Shown here: positions 6,327 through 7,474 of the stretch, in pieces
How the letters are laid out: each line of letters begins with the position of its first letter
Numbering within the stretch: the stretch's first letter is position 1
Assembly: GCA_947036575.1 (NCBI GenBank)
Contig: CAMQSH010000092.1
Span: forward strand, 1-7,474
Reading direction: 5' to 3'
From: an uncultured Brevinema sp.
GTDB lineage: Bacteria; Spirochaetota; Brevinematia; Brevinematales; Brevinemataceae
DNA: 7,474 nt
Notes under the pieces: generated by a model
Told to the model about the DNA's origin: nothing
Databases searched by the model: none
Seen by the model: the letters and a program-made list of their open reading frames with translations, nothing else
Made by a program: the position numbers and the translations under genes

Positions 6327-6355
6327 TTGCATTTTATTTATATAACAGATATAAT
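6327..6355 (+). promoter_or_regulatory. sigma-70-type promoter for the membrane protein gene
   Basis: TTGCAT (6327-6332) and a perfect TATAAT (6350-6355) are separated by 17 bp. Transcription would start near 6362, giving a leader of about 27 nt that carries the SD AAGGA at 6375-6379. It lies directly after a strong terminator, so this gene begins a new transcription unit. Confidence 0.62.
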
Positions 6356-6388
6356 AATAGGGAATTAAAATCATAAGGATATTAAAAT

Positions 6389-7474
6389 ATGAGTGAAAAC
6401 ACAGACAAAAAAATCACAATAAAAGATAGATTGATAGCAATGATGTTAATAGTACCTATTAATTTTTTAATTTTAAGACTTTTTTATAATAATGAAGAAT
6501 ATCTTATCTTACTATTAATGGTATTTATACAATTGTGTGTTTATTTCTGTGTACATTTTTTTTTCAAAGATAAAATCTCACTTAAAGATTTATTATATAG
6601 TAAGGCTCTAGCTATACCATGTACTGTTGCATTAGAATTCTTATTTTTCAGTGCTTATTTTAATAATGTTTTAGGTGCAACGCTATTGATATTACTACTT
6701 TTAAGTATATTAATTCATTATCTATGTACGATGGGAAATCAGAGTATCTTTTATAGTTATTTTCAATCATGGGAATGGAAAGCTTGTTGGAAAGACAATG
6801 ATATAAAAAGAATAGCTGGAGAACAGCAATCTATTATTAAAAGAGCATTGGTAAATTTTGTTGTTATATTAGGATTACTTAGTTTTATGGGATATTTATT
6901 TCTATATAAATATCCATTATTAACACTATCTCATCTTACTCAAATCATATGGTTTGATGCAGATAAATTAGCAGAATATATCAGTAATGCTTGGGTATTG
7001 AATGTATATTGGTATCTCTTATTAGGATATGGGCTACTATTTTGGGGAATGATTATATATTTTTTAGTATATCCAAAATATCCTAGTTATACATTTGATA
7101 CTGCCCCTTTAGATAAAGATTTATTAAATAATTCTAGAAAAGTATCAATCAGGGCTACTTTCATTTTATCTATTTTTATTGGTTTAGTAATATTTTATAC
7201 AGTTTTAAATACACCTGTTTTAATAACTAGTGAAGCTCGCTCTATTAGAGGAGGTGAAGGGCTATTTATTGCACCTTTTTTTACTGCTTCAGTAGTAGTA
7301 TATAAAAGTGCTTTATATTGGTGGCATACTATTATTAATAGTATTTTATTGTTATTTTTTATATGGCTTTTTACAGTAACATTAGGCACAGGATTAAACG
7401 AATATTCATTAGTAGTAGCATCAATCTTAAAAATATTAATCCCAAGTGCGATTATAGGAACGATAATGCTTATT
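6389..7474 (+). CDS. polytopic integral membrane protein, 3' end outside the window
   Basis: The frame is open from ATG 6389 through the last base (362 codons, no stop), so the protein is truncated by the window edge. SD AAGGA (6375-6379) is 9 nt from the ATG. After a short charged N-terminus (MSENTDKKITIKDR) there are about nine or ten hydrophobic segments: roughly residues 14-32, 37-58, 71-91, 93-112, 143-163, 207-228, 253-275, 291-312, 315-333 and 340-362. Between them lie a Trp/Lys-rich loop near 127-142 (SWEWKACWKDNDIKR), a loop at 164-205, a cytosolic-looking loop at 229-252 (YPKYPSYTFDTAPLDKD) and a conserved-looking stretch EARSIRGGEGLF at 282-293. No signal peptide cleavage site, ATP-binding or transporter signature is visible, and I do not recognise the family. 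A multi-pass membrane protein of the uncharacterised DUF type is the honest call. It has its own promoter and is not part of the upstream units. Confidence 0.85.
   Translation, partial: MSENTDKKITIKDRLIAMMLIVPINFLILRLFYNNEEYLILLLMVFIQLCVYFCVHFFFKDKISLKDLLYSKALAIPCTVALEFLFFSAYFNNVLGATLLILLLLSILIHYLCTMGNQSIFYSYFQSWEWKACWKDNDIKRIAGEQQSIIKRALVNFVVILGLLSFMGYLFLYKYPLLTLSHLTQIIWFDADKLAEYISNAWVLNVYWYLLLGYGLLFWGMIIYFLVYPKYPSYTFDTAPLDKDLLNNSRKVSIRATFILSIFIGLVIFYTVLNTPVLITSEARSIRGGEGLFIAPFFTASVVVYKSALYWWHTIINSILLLFFIWLFTVTLGTGLNEYSLVVASILKILIPSAIIGTIMLI

Noticed and set aside
7195..7389. Minus-strand 64-residue frame near the window end
   Set aside because: It is antisense to the membrane-protein gene, which stays open through the whole region with a clear hydrophobic pattern.

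Overview
This is an AT-rich window (GC about 20-30% in most stretches counted by hand) from a diderm bacterium. It holds two predicted lipoproteins with loose lipoboxes (LLGC and LGNC), exported beta-barrel-like proteins, and an outer-membrane protein ending in phenylalanine. Promoters look sigma-70-like and most starts carry Shine-Dalgarno sequences. This combination fits an AT-rich spirochaete best. A fusobacterium or another AT-rich diderm cannot be excluded, and no marker gene here fixes the taxonomy. I saw no tRNA, rRNA, CRISPR array, transposase or integrase.

Layout, all intact genes on the + strand. (1) 1-268 is intergenic, with a weak terminator-like hairpin and a promoter with a perfect TTGACA -35 box. 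(2) 269-2267 holds two overlapping genes: an exported beta-rich protein (269-1315) and a kelch/Asp-box propeller lipoprotein (1302-2267). (3) 2268-2523 is a repeat-containing spacer with a 13-nt tandem duplication and a 42-nt element present twice at a 60-nt period. (4) 2524-5531 holds two genes joined by a 1-nt TAATG overlap: an 806-residue lipoprotein of unknown function and a small beta-barrel outer-membrane protein, followed by a long bidirectional-type terminator. (5) 5626-5910 has no intact gene; it carries an antisense remnant of an outer-membrane barrel C-terminus. (6) 5911-6213 is a short glycine-rich ORF without a visible ribosome binding site, followed by another strong terminator. 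(7) From 6389 to the window end is a polytopic membrane protein, truncated by the window, with its own good promoter.

Working picture (inference): the first four genes form two cassettes. Each couples an exported beta-rich or barrel protein with a lipoprotein under translational overlap, which suggests cell-envelope or surface assemblies. The 806-residue lipoprotein has an N-terminal module (residues about 80-179) with clearly higher GC than the rest, suggesting mosaic origin or a conserved exchangeable module. The pseudogene remnant, short glycine-rich ORF and leader duplications suggest a rearranging accessory region of surface-protein genes.
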